This document shows, piece by piece, positions 17,559 through 28,616 of a stretch of DNA of 64,000 nucleotides; within the stretch, counting starts at the first letter, position 1, and every line of letters begins with the position of its first letter. Source of the DNA: Noviherbaspirillum pedocola. Its GTDB lineage: Bacteria > Pseudomonadota > Gammaproteobacteria > Burkholderiales > Burkholderiaceae_D. The DNA lies in the NCBI RefSeq assembly GCF_016632335.1, contig NZ_JAEPBG010000005.1:1-64000 (forward strand). Reading direction: 5' to 3'. The position numbers were made by a program, and so were the translations under genes. Below the pieces are notes generated by a model, which saw nothing but the letters and a program-made list of their open reading frames with translations, was not told the DNA's origin and ran no database searches.

Positions 17559-19490
17559 ATGCAGAGCAGCGAAACCGACAGCGTCGAAGCGTATGTCCGC
17601 GCACAAGGTGCGGAGCTGGAGCGTGCCGAAGGCCGGGTACTGGTGCGCTATGCCGGCCAGGTGGAGAGCGCCGGTTACACGGTGCGCTACCGCCTGGTGC
17701 CGTCCGACGGCATCCTCGCCAACGCCGGCAAGTGGCGCAACGCGAGCCAGGACAAGCGCCTGGCGCTGGTGCACGAGCGGGTGCATCCGCAGGCCATCGC
17801 GGCACTGCGCGATGCCGTCATCCGCTTTGTCGAACAGATCGCCGCCCTGGCCGAAGAACACAGCCTGGACGCGATGACCTATCTCGCCGCATTGGCGAGC
17901 ACCGAAACCGCGACGCCGGCCGACCAGGTGTTCGACCGCATCCGGCAGCGCATCGAGCATGCGGTCGAGCGGCGTATCGAAGAGCGCCAGGCCGAACGCA
18001 CCCGCGCCAGCATCAATCTTTCTGAATACCCTGACAGTTTCGAGGTGGCGCGGCGCATGCCCCGGCGCTTCATCGCGCTGTTGGGCCCGACCAATTCCGG
18101 CAAGACGCACCAGGCGATGGAAGACCTGGCGCGCGCGCAAAGCGGTGTCTATCTGGCGCCGCTGCGGCTGCTGGCGCTGGAAAACTACGAGCGGCTGCAG
18201 TCGCTCGAAGTGGACGGCCGCAAGCTGAAAGTCAATCTCATCACCGGCGAGGAACGCCGCATCGAACCCGGCGCGACCCATGTCGCCTCGACCGTGGAAA
18301 TGCTCGATCCGGCAACAAGGGTGGATGTTGCCGTCATCGACGAGGTGCAAATGCTGGCCGACCGCGACCGCGGCGCGGCCTGGACCGCTGCGATCTGCGG
18401 CGTGCCGGCCGGCGTGGTCTATCTGGTCGGGGCGCCCGAGGCGCGCCGCGCGATCGAAGCGCTGGCGCGGCGGCTCGATTGCCCGATCGAGATCCGCACC
18501 CTGCAGCGCAAGGCGCCGCTGTCGCTGGAAGCGCAACCGGTGCGCAAGCTGCGCAACCTGCGTCGCGGCGACGCGGTGATTGCCTTCTCGCGGCGCGAAG
18601 TGCTGATGTGGCGCGACATGATCACCGAGCTCGGCATGTCGGTGTCCACCGTCTACGGCAATCTTTCGCCCGAGGTGCGGCAGGCGCAGGCGGCGCGCTT
18701 TCGCGACGGCACGTCCGAGATCGTGGTCGGCACCGATGCGATCGCGATGGGCCTGAATCTGCCGATCGAGCGCGTGGTGCTGACCACGGTGACCAAGTAC
18801 AACGGCGTCGAGGAGGAGGAATTGTCGCCCGCCCTGACGCGCCAGATCGCCGGCCGCGCCGGGCGTTTCGGCGTGCACGAGGAAGGCTTTGTCGCCGGCT
18901 ACGACGACGACACCCACGTGGTGCTGCGCGCCTTGCTGAAGGAAAAGCCGGCGCCGGTGCCGGCCCAGGGCTTTTCGGTGGCGCCGACACTGGCGCATCT
19001 GAACCGCATTGCCGCGGTCACTGGTGAGTCCGCGCTGGCGCGCCTGCTGCAGCGCTTCATCCATGACATCGACGTGCCGGACGGCTTTTTCACGCCGCGC
19101 ATTACCGAGGAACAAGCCGACCGCGCGCTGTGGCTGGATACGCTGAAGCTGCCGCTGGAGCACAAGTTCACCTTGTCGCTGACGCCGATTTCGTCGCGGC
19201 TGCCGGCGCTGCATGGCGTCTGGCAGCAATGGGCGAGGCAGGTCGCTTCGGATCGGCCATTGCGCCTGCAAGACGAAGGAGAGTCATGGGCGCGGCAGAG
19301 CCTGCAGGAGGTGGAAGACACCTGCAAGCTGTACGCCGCCTACGCCTGGTTATCGTTCCGGCTGCCGCAGTATTTCCCCGACGGCGAACTGGCGCAAAAC
19401 CTGGCACGCGAAGCTTCGGAACGCATCGACCGCATGCTGCAGGCGCAGAACGCGGCGATGCGCAGGAAGCCGGGACGGCGGCGGTATTGA
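17559..19490 (+). CDS. Suv3-like DExH-box RNA helicase
   Basis: The 643-residue protein resembles mitochondrial Suv3 helicases, which unwind RNA for degradation. Motifs in order are Walker A in LLGPTNSGKTHQAMEDL (about residue 175), YLAPLRLLA, the DEVQ-type motif II in VAVIDEVQMLADRDRG, TDAIAMGLNLPI and the motif VI segment QIAGRAGRFG. The C-terminal part has the PTLAHLNRIA region typical of the family. The first 160 residues form an extra helical domain. AGGAAG precedes ATG 17559. It is monocistronic here, followed by the 1-kb inverted repeat. Family function in bacteria is poorly defined. Confidence 0.82.
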   Translation: MQSSETDSVEAYVRAQGAELERAEGRVLVRYAGQVESAGYTVRYRLVPSDGILANAGKWRNASQDKRLALVHERVHPQAIAALRDAVIRFVEQIAALAEEHSLDAMTYLAALASTETATPADQVFDRIRQRIEHAVERRIEERQAERTRASINLSEYPDSFEVARRMPRRFIALLGPTNSGKTHQAMEDLARAQSGVYLAPLRLLALENYERLQSLEVDGRKLKVNLITGEERRIEPGATHVASTVEMLDPATRVDVAVIDEVQMLADRDRGAAWTAAICGVPAGVVYLVGAPEARRAIEALARRLDCPIEIRTLQRKAPLSLEAQPVRKLRNLRRGDAVIAFSRREVLMWRDMITELGMSVSTVYGNLSPEVRQAQAARFRDGTSEIVVGTDAIAMGLNLPIERVVLTTVTKYNGVEEEELSPALTRQIAGRAGRFGVHEEGFVAGYDDDTHVVLRALLKEKPAPVPAQGFSVAPTLAHLNRIAAVTGESALARLLQRFIHDIDVPDGFFTPRITEEQADRALWLDTLKLPLEHKFTLSLTPISSRLPALHGVWQQWARQVASDRPLRLQDEGESWARQSLQEVEDTCKLYAAYAWLSFRLPQYFPDGELAQNLAREASERIDRMLQAQNAAMRRKPGRRRY

Positions 19491-19580
19491 TAGCGGCGCA
19501 GGTGGGGCTGCCAAGCCAGCCCTTTCAAGGTGAATTCAGATTGACTTTCAGGCCTTCGGTAGTCCGGGAAGATATGGTGC

Positions 19581-19633
19581 AGTTGCAGTTGCAGTTGCAG
19601 TTGCAGTTGCAGTTGCAGTTGCAGTTGCAGTTG
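19581..19633. repeat. AGTTGC hexamer array
   Basis: About 8.8 perfect tandem copies of AGTTGC run from 19581 to 19633, followed by degenerate TTTGCC/GTTGTT-type sequence to about 19675. It forms the left low-complexity flank of the long inverted repeat. The exact unit repetition suggests slippage-prone growth. Confidence 0.9.
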
Positions 19634-19720
19634 TCTTTGCCTTTGTAGTTGCTGTTGTCGTTGTTGTTGCCTTTGACCCCCGTTGATTGCGCCGTGACGG
19701 TGATGCCCGGAGCGGGAAAA

Positions 19721-20231
19721 GGTGCGGCGTCTGTTTGAGCGCAGCGCAGCGTAGCGAGTTTAGCCGCGCCCCGCTCCGGGCATCGACGGCACGGGAACCC
19801 CGCGCAGCGGGGCGCAATCTCCGGGGCGCCTTTTCTTGCCTACTTCTTTTGGCGCGCAAAAGAAGTAGGCCGGCTGCCGGGCCGGGACCCGGCTAGGTCG
19901 AGGAGGAGCTGAACGTATCGCATCACCGGAGTGAGGTGCTTGAGAGGGCAGGCTCTTGCCTTGGTCGTCGTCGCGTTGGTCGAGGCTTGAATTGAAAGGC
20001 CCGCCCGGTCGGGGTTTGAAGCCCGATGACCCGAAACGGCCATCTTGCTTGGCGACCAAGCCGGGTCCCGGCCCGGCAGCCGGGTTACTTCTTTTGGCGC
20101 CAAAAGAAGTAACCAAGAAAAGGCGTCCCGGAGATCGCGCCCCGCTACGCGGGGTTCCCGTGTCGCCGGGCCTTGAAGCGGGGCGCGGCTAAACTCGCTA
20201 CGCTGCGCTTCGCTCAGACAGACGCCGCACC
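19721..20231. repeat. Long inverted repeat with nested perfect palindrome
   Basis: The outer arms 19721-19774 and 20178-20231 match as inverted copies over 54 bp with two differences. The inner arms 19871-19894 and 20059-20082 are a perfect 24-bp inverted match. Each half holds its own palindrome: 19838-19870 (13-bp arms around TTGGCGCGC) and the perfect 32-bp palindrome at 20083-20114. About 164 bp of unpaired sequence (19895-20058) separate the inner arms. Related TTCTTTTGGCGCCAAAAGAA blocks are, from general knowledge, frequent intergenic repeats in betaproteobacterial genomes. Confidence 0.85.
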
Positions 20232-20343
20232 TTATCCGCTTCAAGGCCCGGCGCCACGGCGCGATCAACGGGATTAAAAGCAACGGCAACGGCAAAAGCC
20301 AAAACCCAACGGCAGCTACAACGGCAACAACAAAAGCCAAAAC

Positions 20344-20407
20344 CAACGGCAACGACAACGACAACGGCAACGACAACGGCAACGACAACGGCAACGACAA
20401 CGGCAAC
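20344..20407. repeat. CAACGG/CAACGA hexamer array
   Basis: About 10.7 copies alternate between CAACGG and CAACGA from 20344 to 20407, with degenerate CAACGG/AAAGCC sequence from 20281 onward. It mirrors the AGTTGC array on the far side of the long inverted repeat, with Gs and Cs swapped between strands. Confidence 0.88.
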
Positions 20408-20515
20408 TGCGTAGCGCTGCGCCCGCGCAGCGTTCTGCTATTACAGCCAATGCAGCAGTTACCGCGCGGCGACCTCGAAAGGGCTGGCTTGGCAGCCCAA
20501 CCCACGTTGCGCAAC

Positions 20516-21010
20516 TTACCGCATGCTCCCGCCTGTCGTCCCGCCGCCCATGCCGCCGGTGCCGGCAGCCTTCGACGCGCCGCCGTCCGCGGCTGAACCG
20601 GCGCTGCCCGCCGAATTCATGCCCGAGCCGTTGCGGTCCGTGCCGGTGCTGCTGCGCTGATCCGTGCTCGAGGCCCCTGCGCCGGCTGCCGAGCTGCCGG
20701 ATGCGCCGGATACGCTGCTGGCGCGGCCGTGGTTCGGTGCGCCGGGATCGCCCGAGCCGCCGGCATAACCGCTGTTGGACTTGCTGCCGGCGCGTCCCGG
20801 CGGCGCATTCGGCCCCGGGTCCGGCACCCGCGGCGCGCTGGCGGCATTGCCATCGCCGACATGCGAGCCGCGTCCCGAACCGCCGGCATTGACGCCTTGC
20901 GAGTTCGATGAGCTCGCTGGATTGCTTGCACTCTGCGCCCAGGCGCCCGTGCTCAAGGCCAAGGCCGCGGCAAGCGCAGCAGCACATTGCGTATATCGTG
21001 AAACCCGCAT
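20516..21010 (-). CDS. Exported Gly/Ser/Ala-rich low-complexity protein
   Basis: The 164-residue precursor has a clear signal peptide (MRVSRYTQCAAALAAALALS, cleavage expected after AWA). The mature part is almost entirely Gly, Ser, Ala, Asn and Pro, with segments such as GGSGRGSHVGDGNAASAP and ends GGMGGGTTGGSMR. No domain is recognisable; it is probably a disordered periplasmic or surface protein. AGGAGAAATC precedes the chosen ATG 21010, and about 100 upstream in-frame codons look non-coding. It is divergent from the KGG stress protein. Confidence 0.65.
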   Translation of the reverse strand: MRVSRYTQCAAALAAALALSTGAWAQSASNPASSSNSQGVNAGGSGRGSHVGDGNAASAPRVPDPGPNAPPGRAGSKSNSGYAGGSGDPGAPNHGRASSVSGASGSSAAGAGASSTDQRSSTGTDRNGSGMNSAGSAGSAADGGASKAAGTGGMGGGTTGGSMR

Positions 21011-21324
21011 GATTTCTCCTTGTCTGGTCGCGGAAGGGCAGCGGTTGCGCCATTCCGTATGGCCGATTAGAGCCACGCCAGCGTCAGAGTTCAGGCAACT
21101 CTCGCGCGCCAACGACTTGCGCAAACCGGCATCCGGGGCCGAATTTATGCGGCAGCGCAAAACGAATGGCTCATCTTCTCCTACAGGGGCTTCAGTGCTC
21201 GTCCGATACAACCCGGCCATTCGCTTGTCTAGGATGGTCCGCAGTCCAGATCGCGCACCACCATGGAGCGGTGCCGGCCCGGGCAGCGAGATGACAGTCC
21301 GACTCACTTTTCTAGGAGCAAATC
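21011..21324. other. Divergent intergenic region
   Basis: This 314-bp spacer lies between the start of the exported Gly/Ser-rich gene (minus) and the start of the KGG-motif gene (plus). Both promoters should lie here. No gene and no clear operator were seen; the plus-strand gene has a TAGGAGC ribosome site at its end. Confidence 0.5.
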
Positions 21325-21624
21325 ATGGCTAACAAGTCCCAGGGCGGCAAACAGACCAGCCTGCGCGGCTTTGCATCGATGGACAAGAACATGCAGCGCG
21401 AAATCGCCAGCCAGGGCGGCCGCGCCGCCCACCGCAGCGGCAATGCCCACGAGTTCACATCGGAAGAAGCACGCGCAGCCGGCCGCCTGAGCCATAAGAA
21501 CAGCGCCAACCGTTCCAGCTCCTCGTCCGGAAATCGCGGCAGCGAAAGCGGATCGGGCATGCAGGGCGGCTCCAGCGAGCAGCATGCCGCCGCCGGCCGC
21601 CACAGTCACGAAGGCAACAAGTAA
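21325..21624 (+). CDS. KGG-motif general stress protein
   Basis: The 99-residue hydrophilic protein has KGG-like motifs: FASMDKNMQREIASQGGRAA and FTSEEARAAGRLSHKN, then a Ser/Gly-rich stretch and EQHAAAGRHSHEG. This matches the stress-induced repeat family seen in GsiB-like proteins, which are linked to desiccation and general stress. TAGGAGCAAATC precedes the ATG. It is followed by a strong terminator at 21643-21672, so it is monocistronic. Confidence 0.82.
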   Translation: MANKSQGGKQTSLRGFASMDKNMQREIASQGGRAAHRSGNAHEFTSEEARAAGRLSHKNSANRSSSSSGNRGSESGSGMQGGSSEQHAAAGRHSHEGNK

Positions 21625-21642
21625 GCGGCAAACACGACAGAC

Positions 21643-21672
21643 GACGCCGGGTCATGCGCCCGGCGTCTTTTT
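21643..21672 (+). terminator. Intrinsic terminator of the KGG stress gene
   Basis: A perfect 9-bp GC-rich stem (21643-21651 with 21659-21667), a 7-base loop and five Ts (21668-21672) follow the stop codon by about 20 bp. It overlaps the 3' end of the convergent ureG gene. Confidence 0.88.
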
Positions 21673-22315
21673 ACGTCCTGTGGCTGCGGGCCTGCTCAAG
21701 CAGGCCTTCGCTGCGGATGAAGTCGACCACCTTGTCCACGCCGTCACCTTTCCTCAGGTTGGTGAAGAAGAAGGGGCGCTCACCACGCATGCGCCTGGCA
21801 TCGCGCGCCATCACCTCCAGGTCGGCGCCGACATGCGGCGCGAGGTCGGTCTTGTTGATGATCAGCAGATCCGAGCGGGTAATGCCGGGGCCGCCCTTGC
21901 GCGGTATCTTTTCGCCGCCAGCGACATCGATCACGTAGATCGTCAAATCAGACAGTTCCGGGCTGAAGGTTGCCGCCAGGTTGTCGCCGCCGGACTCGAC
22001 CAGGATCAGGTCCAGGTCCGGGAAGTCGGCCGACATGCGCGCGATCGCCTCCAGGTTGATCGACGCATCTTCGCGGATCGCCGTATGCGGACAGCCGCCG
22101 GTCTCCACGCCCATCAGGCGCTCGGCCGGCAGCGCGTCGGCGCGCAGCAGGATCTCCATGTCTTCCTTGGTATAGATGTCATTGGTGATGACGGCCATGT
22201 CGTAATGGTCGCGCATGGCCTTGCACAGCATTTCGCACAGCGCGGTCTTGCCGGAGCCGACCGGACCGCCGATGCCGACGCGCAGCGGGGAGGAAGGAGA
22301 GGAGGGATGGGTCAT
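21671..22315 (-). CDS. ureG: Urease accessory GTPase UreG
   Basis: UreG hydrolyses GTP to drive nickel delivery to apo-urease with UreD, UreE and UreF. The 214-residue protein has the P-loop [13 protein letters not shown], the metal-binding motif [17 protein letters not shown], the [15 protein letters not shown] segment and the guanine-specificity motif [10 protein letters not shown]. The ATG at 22315 follows an AGAGA ribosome site. It is the last gene of the ure operon, 29 bp after ureF. Confidence 0.97.
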   Translation of the reverse strand: MTHPSSPSSPLRVGIGGPVGSGKTALCEMLCKAMRDHYDMAVITNDIYTKEDMEILLRADALPAERLMGVETGGCPHTAIREDASINLEAIARMSADFPDLDLILVESGGDNLAATFSPELSDLTIYVIDVAGGEKIPRKGGPGITRSDLLIINKTDLAPHVGADLEVMARDARRMRGERPFFFTNLRKGDGVDKVVDFIRSEGLLEQARSHRT

Positions 22316-22344
22316 GATGGTCTCTTCAGAAGGCAATAGGGAAT

Positions 22345-23031
22345 TCAGGATCGGTACAAGCGGCTGTACTGGGTCTCATGGCGCATCGACAGCAGCGACA
22401 GTCCCGGCGCCCAGTTGCACAGCGCATCGTCTTCCAGTGACAGCGCCAGCGCCGCCGCGGCTTCGATCTCGGCACGCAGCGACAACAGCAGCCGCTGTCC
22501 AGCGACCTGGCCGAGCGGTACTGACTTTACACAGACCAGCGCCGCATTCTCGGTCCAGGAAAACAGCATGCCGAGCAGTGCGGCCTCATGCGGCACTTCA
22601 AGCGCCACCGCGGCGAAGGCCAGAGCGGTCGGCAACGGTGTCTCGGTGACCGGCGGCAGCAGCGCGGCGAGCGCATCGTCGCCGAGCTTGAGATCCAGCA
22701 CCAGACGCGACAGCGAATACCCCATCTGCAGGGTCTCGGCGCGCAGCTCGGCGGTATCGCGCGCGGCGAGAAAGCGCTCGTTCCAGTGCGCAATCGACGC
22801 GGCGTCGCGCGCGGCAAAGGCTTGCAGCAGACGGTGAAACACCGGCGCTTCAAAGCGGGCGACGATGTGCGCGAGCTGATCGGCGATCCATGCGCGCGCG
22901 GAAGCTTCGTCGCTGACGATGCCGGCTTCCAGCGCTGCTTCCAGGCCCTGCGAATAACTGTAGGCGCCGATGGGCAGCGACGGGCTGGCCAGCTGCAGCA
23001 AATGCAGCAGCGGTGCGGCCGCGAGCTTCAT
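22345..23031 (-). CDS. ureF: Urease accessory protein UreF
   Basis: The 228-residue helical protein matches UreF, which with UreD forms the scaffold for UreG and urease activation. Typical features are [20 protein letters not shown] near the start, [15 protein letters not shown] and the C-terminal [13 protein letters not shown]. The start overlaps the ureE stop by 4 bp, so the two are translationally coupled. Confidence 0.96.
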   Translation of the reverse strand: MKLAAAPLLHLLQLASPSLPIGAYSYSQGLEAALEAGIVSDEASARAWIADQLAHIVARFEAPVFHRLLQAFAARDAASIAHWNERFLAARDTAELRAETLQMGYSLSRLVLDLKLGDDALAALLPPVTETPLPTALAFAAVALEVPHEAALLGMLFSWTENAALVCVKSVPLGQVAGQRLLLSLRAEIEAAAALALSLEDDALCNWAPGLSLLSMRHETQYSRLYRS

Positions 23032-23540
23032 TCGCGTTCCAGCGGCCGGTGGATCTTTTGCCGCAGCGGCACCGGCGCCAGCAGCGAGTCGCCATGGTGA
23101 TGATGGCCGCCGCCATAGGCGCCCGCTTCGGGCTCGAACGGCGCATCCTGCTCGGCCACGACAGCGCCCAGGCCTTCGAGCATTTCCTTGAGCACCGGGT
23201 CCTTGCGTATGCGCAGAAAGTCGCCATCGGTATCGCTGCCGACCTGCGCCTGCGTATGGCGGTTGCCGAGGTGGAAGGCACAGCGCAGCAGCTCGCGGCT
23301 GCTGGAGGCCGAGACGCGATACGTCGCTTCCTCGGCGGCGATGACGCGAATCACGCGGTTATCGTCGCCGGCGAGCAGATCGCCGTCGCGCAGCACGGTG
23401 CCGCGCTGAGTGAAAAGCGCGACTTCTTCGCCGGATTCGAGCCTTGCGCGCAGGCGGCTCTTTTCGCGCAGCTCGAAGGGAAGGCGCAAGGTGCCGTCGA
23501 TGCGGTCGGCGGAAGAGAGTTTGGTGGTCAGGGTCAGCAT
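23028..23540 (-). CDS. ureE: Urease accessory nickel chaperone UreE
   Basis: The 170-residue protein matches UreE, with ELREKSRLRARLESGEEVAL, a conserved NRVIRVIAAEE segment and CAFHLGNRHTQAQV, which contains the conserved nickel-binding His. Near the end it has a short His cluster GGGHHHHGD, likely extra nickel binding or storage. The start at 23540 is MLTLTTKL; the longer frame reads back into the palindromic repeat and is unlikely. An insertion-like 118-bp spacer with repeat copy 3 separates it from ureC. Confidence 0.95.
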   Translation of the reverse strand: MLTLTTKLSSADRIDGTLRLPFELREKSRLRARLESGEEVALFTQRGTVLRDGDLLAGDDNRVIRVIAAEEATYRVSASSSRELLRCAFHLGNRHTQAQVGSDTDGDFLRIRKDPVLKEMLEGLGAVVAEQDAPFEPEAGAYGGGHHHHGDSLLAPVPLRQKIHRPLERE

Positions 23541-23580
23541 GAATTCATCCACATCGAAAAAGAGCAATCGCTCGCATCCC

Positions 23581-23655
23581 GTAGGGTGGGCGCAGCCCAC
23601 GCGGCATGGTCGATGACGGTTGACCAACCAAACGCGTGGGTTGCACCCACCCTAC
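23581..23655. repeat. 22-bp-arm palindromic repeat, copy 3 (inside the urease operon)
   Basis: The left arm 23581-23602 is identical to the other copies; the right arm 23634-23655 has two differences, and the loop is longer (31 bp). It occupies most of the ureC-ureE spacer. Transcripts would form a strong hairpin here between the structural genes and the accessory genes. Confidence 0.85.
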
Positions 23656-23658
23656 GAA

Positions 23659-25355
<1,697 letters not shown>

Positions 25356-25359
<4 letters not shown>

Positions 25360-25679
25360 TGCTCGGCTCCGGTCTTCAGTGGGCCCATCACCTTCGCATT
25401 GAAACCATAGACGGCGCGGCCGCCCGCCAGCGCCACCAGTTCCACGGTGCGCGACTGCCCCGGCTCGAAGCGCACCGCGGTGCCGGCGGCGATGTTCAGT
25501 CGCATGCCGTAAGCCGCGTCACGCTCGAATTGCAGCGCCGGATTGGCTTCGAAGAAGTGAAAGTGCGAGCCGACCTGTATCGGCCTGTCGCCGCTGTTGG
25601 CTACGGTGACCGTGACGGTCGCGCGGCCGGCATTGAGTTCGATCTCGCCGGGCTCGATCAGCATTTCTCCTGGGATCAT
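25356..25679 (-). CDS. ureB: Urease beta subunit UreB
   Basis: The 107-residue structural subunit has typical features: [38 protein letters not shown] and [19 protein letters not shown]. It packs with UreA and UreC in the urease trimer. An AGGAAAG ribosome site precedes the start. It lies 11 bp after ureA and overlaps ureC by 4 bp. Confidence 0.97.
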
Positions 25680-25690
25680 GAACTTTCCTT

Positions 25691-25993
25691 TCAGGGGATC
25701 GGGTGGTGAACGGTGACGAGCTTGGTGCCGTCGGGGAAGGTGGCTTCGACCTGGATTTCGGGAATCATCTCGGCCACGCCTTCCATCACATCGTCGCGCG
25801 TGAGGATGCGCGCGCCTTCGCTCATCAGCTCGGCCACGGTACGGCCGTCGCGCGCGCCTTCCATCACCGCGGCGGTGATCAGTGCCACCGCTTCCGGATA
25901 ATTCAGCTTCAGGCCGCGCGCGCGGCGACGTTCGGCCAGCAATGCCGCGGTGAAGATCAGCAGCTTGTCCTTTTCCCTCGGGGTGAGTTCCAT
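25691..25993 (-). CDS. ureA: Urease gamma subunit UreA
   Basis: The 100-residue gamma subunit matches the family along its length: [41 protein letters not shown] and VPEIQ-type end ([20 protein letters not shown]). It is a structural component of the urease trimer. It lies between ureD and ureB in the same operon; a short degenerate direct-repeat tract lies just upstream. Confidence 0.97.
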   Translation of the reverse strand: MELTPREKDKLLIFTAALLAERRRARGLKLNYPEAVALITAAVMEGARDGRTVAELMSEGARILTRDDVMEGVAEMIPEIQVEATFPDGTKLVTVHHPIP

Positions 25994-26003
25994 CGGTTCT
26001 CCG

Positions 26004-26042
26004 GGTGTTGAGTATTCGGGTGTTCAGGTATTCAGGTGTTCC
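26004..26042. repeat. Short degenerate direct repeats between ureD and ureA
   Basis: Near-copies of the unit TATTCAGGTGTT (with G/A variation) appear about three times in 26004-26042, spanning the end of ureD and the spacer before ureA. It looks like local slippage; no regulatory meaning is evident. Confidence 0.6.
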
Positions 26043-26940
26043 AGATGCGCGGCACGCAGGCTTCGCGCTGGATCAGCGCGGGACGAATGCGCATCCAGCA
26101 GCGCGTCATCAGCATGCGCGCGGTTTCGCTGGCATCGCCCAGATAGCGCGCCACCAGCACCGATTTCATTTGCGTGGCGCCGAACCAGGCGTTCTCGCCG
26201 GCATGTGCAGCCATGTCTTCACGCAGCTCGGCCAGTAGCGATGCGGGCAACACGCGTCCGCAGGCAACGAGCGTGGCACACACGGTCTTGCCGGCCATGC
26301 CGAGCGGACTGGTCATCGCTGCCGATCCGCCTTCGAGCACGCCGCGCTCATGCCAGAGCAGCTTGCCGCCGCGCCGGATGCGGGTTTCCTGGCGCACGCG
26401 GCCGCGCGTGTAGCGCTCGCCTGACGCGGTGCGGCCGAAGCACAGGATCTCCAGGCCGATGTAATTGGCGTCGCTCGCCAGATCCACCGAGCAATCGAGA
26501 TCGACGCAGGCATCGTCGAAGAAGATGGTTTCCTGCGGCAGCCATTCCAGCGAGGCGCCGGCAGCGACTTCGAGGTCGACGCGCTGGCGCGAGGTGCGGC
26601 CATTGGCGCGATACCACTTCGCCGCGCCGGGCGTGGTCAGCAGCGCGGCCGCATCCTGCGCGACCGAGGCGGTGATGCTCAGTTGGTCGCCGCCGACTAC
26701 GCCTCCTGGCGGATGCACCACGATGCCATGGCATACCTCGGGGCCTTCCGGATACAGCGGCTTCTGGAAGCGCAGCGGGCCGACATGACTGCGTTCGACG
26801 AGACGGCTCGCGCCATGGCTGCGCGCGAAGCCCAGGCGCAGCGACGCCTGCCATGCGCTGGATGCGGCATCGGGAATGGCTATTGAAACTGGAGCGTTTG
26901 CCGGGGCAGAGGCTGTGTGCAGTGCGGATGGATGCTTCAT
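26032..26940 (-). CDS. ureD: Urease accessory protein UreD
   Basis: The 302-residue protein matches UreD (UreH), the nickel-conducting scaffold that binds apo-urease together with UreF and UreG. Visible family features are [32 protein letters not shown], the segment AAKWYRANG and [14 protein letters not shown]. The start follows urtE by only 7 bp, so the urea transporter and urease genes are very likely one transcript. An alternative start could trim the first 25-30 residues, which are variable in the family. Confidence 0.95.
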   Translation of the reverse strand: MKHPSALHTASAPANAPVSIAIPDAASSAWQASLRLGFARSHGASRLVERSHVGPLRFQKPLYPEGPEVCHGIVVHPPGGVVGGDQLSITASVAQDAAALLTTPGAAKWYRANGRTSRQRVDLEVAAGASLEWLPQETIFFDDACVDLDCSVDLASDANYIGLEILCFGRTASGERYTRGRVRQETRIRRGGKLLWHERGVLEGGSAAMTSPLGMAGKTVCATLVACGRVLPASLLAELREDMAAHAGENAWFGATQMKSVLVARYLGDASETARMLMTRCWMRIRPALIQREACVPRIWNT

Positions 26941-26947
26941 GCCGGCA

Positions 26948-27646
26948 CTATACCGCGAGGTGTCGCCTCACGTGCTCGGAATCCATGTCCTCGCGCGTGC
27001 CGGCGGCCACGGTCTCGCCGCGTGAGAGCACCATGAAGTCGTCGGCAAGTTCATGCGCGAAGTCGAAGTACTGCTCGCACAGCAGGATCGCGATATCGCC
27101 GCGCTCGCGCAGCGATTTGATGACGCCGGCGATGTCCTTGATGATGGACGGCTGTATGCCTTCGGTCGGCTCGTCGAGAATGATCAGCTTCGGCTCGGAC
27201 ACCAGCGCCCGCGCGATCGCCAGTTGCTGCTGCTGGCCGCCGGACAGATCGCCGCCGCGCCGGTGCAGCATGGTCTTGAGCACCGGAAAGGTCTCGAGCA
27301 TGCGCTCGCGCGCCGCGCGTCCGGCACCAGGGGATTTCGCGGCCAGGCCCATCATCAGATTTTCATCGACGCTGAGGCGCGGAAAGATTTCACGGCCCTG
27401 CGGCACATAAGCCATGCCGAGCGCGGCGCGCTGATGCGGCTTCATCGTGGTGACTTCGCGGCCATCCAGCGCAACCGTGCCCGAAGCGACCGGCAGCACG
27501 CCCATCAGGCACTTGAGCAGCGTGGTCTTGCCCACGCCGTTACGGCCGAGCAGCGCAAGGCAGCGGCCTTTTTCCAGGCGCAGGGACACGCCGCGCAAGG
27601 TGTGGGACGAGCCGTAATATTGGTTGAGGTTTTTCGCTTCGAGCAT
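26948..27646 (-). CDS. urtE: Urea ABC transporter ATP-binding protein UrtE
   Basis: This 232-residue LivF-like ATPase has Walker A LGRNGVGKTTLLKCLMG, the signature LSGGQQQQLAIARAL, Walker B LIILDEPTEGIQPSII and the switch His region LLCEQYFDFA. The opening MLEAKNLNQYYGSSHTLRGV is typical of UrtE. With UrtD it powers urea uptake through UrtBC. It precedes ureD by 7 bp. Confidence 0.95.
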   Translation of the reverse strand: MLEAKNLNQYYGSSHTLRGVSLRLEKGRCLALLGRNGVGKTTLLKCLMGVLPVASGTVALDGREVTTMKPHQRAALGMAYVPQGREIFPRLSVDENLMMGLAAKSPGAGRAARERMLETFPVLKTMLHRRGGDLSGGQQQQLAIARALVSEPKLIILDEPTEGIQPSIIKDIAGVIKSLRERGDIAILLCEQYFDFAHELADDFMVLSRGETVAAGTREDMDSEHVRRHLAV

Positions 27647-27680
27647 GGTTTTTCGTTCCGTTCATTGCGACAGGTCCTGC

Positions 27681-27757
27681 GTAGGTTGGGCTGCCAAGCC
27701 CAACACGGCCGTCGGTCATCCGCGGTCCGTCATGTTGGGCTTGGCAGCCCAACCTAC
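27681..27757. repeat. 25-bp-arm palindrome between urtD and urtE
   Basis: Perfect 25-bp inverted arms (27681-27705 and 27733-27757), with core TTGGGCTGCCAAGCCCAAC, flank a 27-bp loop. The arm resembles the boundary sequence of the 1-kb element near 19502 and 20503 and differs from the GGTGGGCGCAGCCCACC family. It fills much of the urtD-urtE spacer and would form a stable RNA hairpin. Confidence 0.88.
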
Positions 27758-27770
27758 GAGTCGTTTTGCT

Positions 27771-28612
<842 letters not shown>

Positions 28613-28616
<4 letters not shown>

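Larger units (their letters stand above)
19502..20503. repeat. 1-kb non-coding unit bounded by inverted terminal segments
   Basis: The left edge, with GGCTGCCAAGCCAGCCCTTT starting near 19506, reappears inverted at the right edge near 20479-20500, in both cases immediately beyond a gene end. Inside, the order is a hexamer array, a long inverted repeat, and a second hexamer array of opposite polarity, so the whole block is mirror-symmetric. Several open frames cross it, but they look like translations of the repeat rather than proteins. Confidence 0.7.

Noticed and set aside
19581-20407. Possible CRISPR array
   Set aside because: Units are 6 bp, contiguous and without unique spacers; this is simple tandem repetition.
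19687-20514. Several open frames inside the 1-kb inverted repeat
   Set aside because: They translate the palindromes and hexamer arrays on both strands and share only repeat-derived motifs; no protein-like domain or ribosome site supports them.
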